Positions 60,471 through 64,000 of a stretch of DNA of 64,000 bases are shown one piece after another (the stretch's first letter is position 1; each line of letters starts with the position of its first letter). The notes beneath the pieces are model-generated. The model made no database searches and was not told the DNA's origin. It saw nothing but the letters and a program-made list of their open reading frames with translations. Made by a program: the position numbers and the translations under genes. Origin of the DNA: Albula goreensis. Lineage: Eukaryota; Chordata; Actinopteri; Albuliformes; Albulidae. The stretch is from positions 35,405,712-35,469,711 of the forward strand of contig CM040746.1 of assembly GCA_022829145.1 (NCBI GenBank), read 5' to 3'.

Positions 60471-61726
60471 CTAGCCTGAACTTGAGGAGGCAGAAGGCAT
60501 TCAGTTCACCAATCAAGGCAAAAAATATGTGCAAAACCAACCATATTATGCCATCTGAAAACATTTAAAATATTTCACAAAAAACAAAAGAATTCTACTT
60601 TACTTGAGTTATACATGCTTAACATGTATGCCATGTTTATTACATGCATGACTATATAATAAACACTGTATAACACATGTTATAATCAGAAATGGAAGTG
60701 TGTCAAAGCTTGAGATAAATGCAATGCCAATTGCCAAATATGTGGTACTGTTAGGCACTGGTTACGATGGCCTGTCTCTCCGGCTCATGAGAGTTTTATA
60801 GGATTGACGTAATACAGTTCAGGCAAGGACACTCAAAAACATATCAACAATACACACAGTTCTGTGTCTGACGGCTCTAACAGGGAACAAGTCAGTCAGT
60901 GGGCTTGAAATAGTTAACATACTTAATATCTATATTTTCTTTAAATAAATGTGCCTTTAATTTTCAGTCTGGATCACCTGAGATGCATCATGCATTTACA
61001 GTGTACATTTCACAATCTCACCATTTTTTGGCAGTGCTTGCATCAAGTTAGAAACAATTTCAAAACATGTACTGATCTTTCTCAGGTTTTGGTATGCAGC
61101 TACTTTAGAAAATGTACAGTATTGTATGTATGCTTTGGACACTGTGACAACATCTAATCACTGAAATAATTAAACAACTGATGTGATCAGTTGGTATGCA
61201 TACGACTTACGGCTGATTTTCATATTGCTAGCTTCCTTTTCTGTAAAATGTCAAGTCTTGGCAAGTCTGTCATTCTCTTGCTTCTTATGAACAGTGGAAC
61301 ACCCACATGAAACTGTTTTCTCAAAGCCTGCCCTAACACATTCCTAAAACTAGCAATATTTTATTGGCAAAAGAATCCTGAGCTCTGTTTGTACCAGCTG
61401 AGCTGCCATCGATTGACACCCACATGTCCCCTGAATGCTCCCCCTCCCCCCCAACCATGACTCTGATAATAAAGTAGGCAAAGAAACATCCCTATTGGAA
61501 ATCATTTGGTCAAACACTTGCAGTTGCAGTTTGTGCTTCATTGCCGTGCTAGTTTTCTCATTTTCGTAAACACACTTGGCTCAGTGGACTTTTCATCGGT
61601 GATGGTGTGCTGCTGGCAGGTGCATTTGTCTTTTTGTGTCAATGGCTTTGCTGGAGTTTAAGATTTTCTGGTCAATTTCTCCTGAGAGAGCATGTCTTAG
61701 TCCTACCATCGCAAATGACTCATATC
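60461..61726. other. A+T-rich DNA, nothing recognised
   Basis: No gene or repeat family. Short palindromic AACATGTATGCCATGTTT-type words occur near 60621-60638. Confidence 0.45.
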
Positions 61727-61731
61727 TGTGT

Positions 61732-61772
<41 letters not shown>

Positions 61773-61789
61773 AGAATGGGGGGGGGGGG
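61727..61789. repeat. (TG)n microsatellite and G-run
   Basis: TG run (61727-61765), then TTAGAGGCAGAAT and a G12-type run (61778-61789). Confidence 0.95.
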
Positions 61790-61839
61790 TTTCTGTTATG
61801 ACTTCAGGCTAAAATGAGTACAGGGAAGTCACATGAGAG

Positions 61840-62240
61840 GAAGTCACCATGGAAGCGTCATTGATTCGGTGGCACTTACTGCGCATCTCACATCCAAGGC
61901 TTCTTTTTAATGCTTTTATTTTTCCTCTCGGGACAGTTGTCCCCACTTGCCTGACAACTTGTCATGTCCAAATCTCGCCAGGTGTTTCTCGTACGCTTCA
62001 TCTGCATTCGCTCTTCGAAGTGTGTGCTCATGCTCACGCAATCGGTGACCTCACAGAAAGAGCGACCTGCGCTGGCTTCACCGCGTCATTTAGATCTCAG
62101 GACGAAATACAGGTGTCACCGCTGGTACGTGACCTTAAACAATGGGGCATGTCACCACCTGTAACGCTCAGAGTGGACCTGAGCATGCAGGGTACGCCTG
62201 GGGTTTCCCCGTCCGGACGCGTATTTAATGTCACATGCTT
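61840..62240. promoter_or_regulatory. G+C-richer island with a 133-codon open frame
   Basis: A repeat-free segment with many CpG and CAGGTG/TCACC words: GCCAGGTGTTTC (61978-61989), ATACAGGTGTCACCGCTGG (62108-62126, with the inverted GGTG-T-CACC) and TGTCACCACCTGTAACG (62150-62166). AGGTGT half-sites are T-box-like. An ATG at 61849 opens 133 codons to 62250, but the product has no domain, signal peptide or recognisable repeat, and a 66-codon frame overlaps it. I favour a regulatory element over a gene, with low certainty. Confidence 0.3.
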
Positions 62241-63145
62241 AATGAAGTGACAGAGTTGCTTTTTTGTTCTTTTTTTTTTAATCGGTCCTTGTCAAACCAA
62301 CTACATGCCTCACAAGCAATTTGTGTGATCGCATTGGCATCAAAGCCCTTTATTTTTAGCAAATGTCACTGGGGAATTCATTGTGACTCGGTGCGTTGCA
62401 GAGCTATGGAGGCCTGGGGCTTTCCAAGTGTGCCTTCCTCATCTCTGAGCTCCTTGTCTTGTGTCTTATTTGTGTGGTTCCACACAACTTTGTTGGCAAA
62501 ACCTGGAATATGCCTTAATATTGTAACCCAGTTGATACAAATAGGCTACAAAACCTATTTTGCTTAGTTCAGTCAATCACACTTAATTAAACTCAAATAA
62601 TCTTCTGTTGCTGTGTCTGTTAACTTATTCATACTTATAAAGTAAATGGCCCCTGGAATGTAGCATTGTCAACAAAATGATGGATGCAATGAAATAACAG
62701 TAAATTATGATAACAATGAATAGGCTGTGTAAGTAAATAAACACAAGAGCTCATGAAAGACATTATTAATTAATCAAATAATTAATTAATTAGCATTATT
62801 GTTCCCTGCAATAATGTGCCCTCATCAATAGTTATTTTAAAAATAACATTAAGTCTATAGAAGACTTGCATGAAATAGTTCCATGTTTTGTTTTGTTTTT
62901 TCCATCTTCCTTGGGAACCAGGCAGTAATGAGATTATATCTAAGAATCACAGGGAAACAGAAACAGGAATAAGCATAAAGACACATAAAAATATTATAGT
63001 AAAAGTCAAAATCACAGGAAAAGATCTCAAAATGTTTTGTAATTATATATTTGGGAAAAGTGCTCACTAATGGCTATAGCCGGTGACAGGTTAGGTACAG
63101 AACTAATGACTCACACTTTTGTCATGCAGGAGATTGTACAAGCAG
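62241..63145. other. A+T-rich DNA, nothing recognised
   Basis: TTAATTAATCAAATAATTAA (62765-62784) and neighbouring words are simple A+T repeats. No supported gene. Confidence 0.5.

Positions 63146-63226
<81 letters not shown>
63146..63226. repeat. (CA)n microsatellite
   Basis: An uninterrupted CA run of about 80 bp. Confidence 0.98.
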
Positions 63227-63227
<1 letters not shown>

Positions 63228-63788
63228 TTCCTTACTTCCTCACAGAGGTGGTGTAACAGATTTCTAGGTGTGAATTCATCTCTCAACTTGCTGTCTGAGC
63301 CCACTTATTCTCCACAATGCACATAATTTGCAATTTACACAGAGAAAAGGTTCACAATGATGTGGGCTGAAGTGTTAAAGTTGTGAATGATCATTTAGAC
63401 ATAGCTTAATTAATACAGTTGGGGGTAGATATTTCAAGGCCATAGTAAGTACAAATTATTATTCGTTTCAATTGCAATGAATTGGATTAGTCATTAAACC
63501 TTGATTTTAGAAATTAGACATTGTATGATATAATATCATAAATTGTATAACTATTACTTATATACCCATTTAAGCAAGTATAAGTCCTTAGGGGACTACA
63601 GGAAAAAAATAAAAATATCAGACTCCCATACTCTCGTTCTTTGTGCAGATATCAGTAAAACTATGCAATTACATACATCTGTGGTCAGGATTTGTATTGA
63701 GTAGATAAAATACAATTTGGGAGACAGCTACATGCACATACCAATAATACGGATTTCTGACATCATTTATTTGATCTATGTTATTATT

Positions 63789-63792
<4 letters not shown>
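63227..63792. other. A+T-rich DNA, nothing recognised
   Basis: No supported gene, RNA or repeat. Confidence 0.5.

Positions 63793-63884
<92 letters not shown>
63793..63884. repeat. (TG)n microsatellite
   Basis: An uninterrupted TG run of about 92 bp. Confidence 0.98.
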
Positions 63885-63885
<1 letters not shown>

Positions 63886-64000
63886 TGACAATAATTTGTT
63901 CAAAATGCGTACATGCTCACCGTCCAAAGTGTGTGACATCACAATCGCCATTGAGAGTGACATGGCCTGAAATTACTCAGATTTGAGGATTGAAAGAAGC

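Overview
This window looks like 64 kb of noncoding DNA from a ray-finned (teleost-type) fish chromosome. The composition is A+T-rich and it is crowded with long (CA/TG)n, (GA/CT)n, (TA)n and trinucleotide microsatellites. It also holds dispersed repeats of fish type: a V-SINE/L2-type SINE tail at 24435-24586, a 5S-rRNA-derived SINE3-type copy at 44100-44584, and a ~0.95 kb repeat at 7905-8852 of a kind I remember as widespread in fish. The (TGTAA)-like end of the V-SINE tail resembles eel-type elements, but that is too weak to name a lineage. All family assignments come from memory of the sequences; no search was run.

I find no protein-coding gene I can defend. The longest open frames (346, 227 and 174 codons, near 24.6-25.3 kb and 28.7-29.9 kb) are translations of (GA)n tracts and of a 72-bp tandem repeat, whose unit is divisible by three. 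The rest are short, start at random and show no domain. One 60-nt segment (26421-26480) has convincing splice-site context and is offered only as a candidate exon. The window therefore reads as a gene desert or the inside of a very large intron.

Layout. 0-4 kb: a 49-bp minisatellite (866-1687), a possible tRNA-type SINE, then a CpG-richer segment with TAATTA and paired TAATC sites. 4-20 kb: mostly A+T-rich unique DNA with candidate regulatory islands near 5.8, 9.3, 12.1, 13.4, 17.2 and 20 kb, plus the fish repeat at 8 kb. 20-30 kb: a 38-bp minisatellite carrying an AP-1-like and an E-box-like word in nearly every unit, a SINE, two long polypurine regions, an island at 28 kb and a 72-bp minisatellite. 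30-45 kb: A+T-rich DNA with islands at 32.3 and 36.5 kb, two inverted copies of an unrecognised ~350-bp repeat, very long (TA)n and (CA)n arrays and the 5S-type SINE. 45-64 kb: further islands at 48, 49, 55, 56, 59.5-60.2 and 62 kb, a small MITE-like element at 51.2 kb and more dinucleotide arrays.

The most biologically suggestive theme is the recurrence of compact, repeat-free islands with homeodomain, nuclear-receptor, octamer, E2-box and SOX-like words in otherwise featureless DNA. That pattern is typical of the regulatory territory of a developmental gene lying outside the window. The target gene cannot be named from this sequence, and conservation was not tested.
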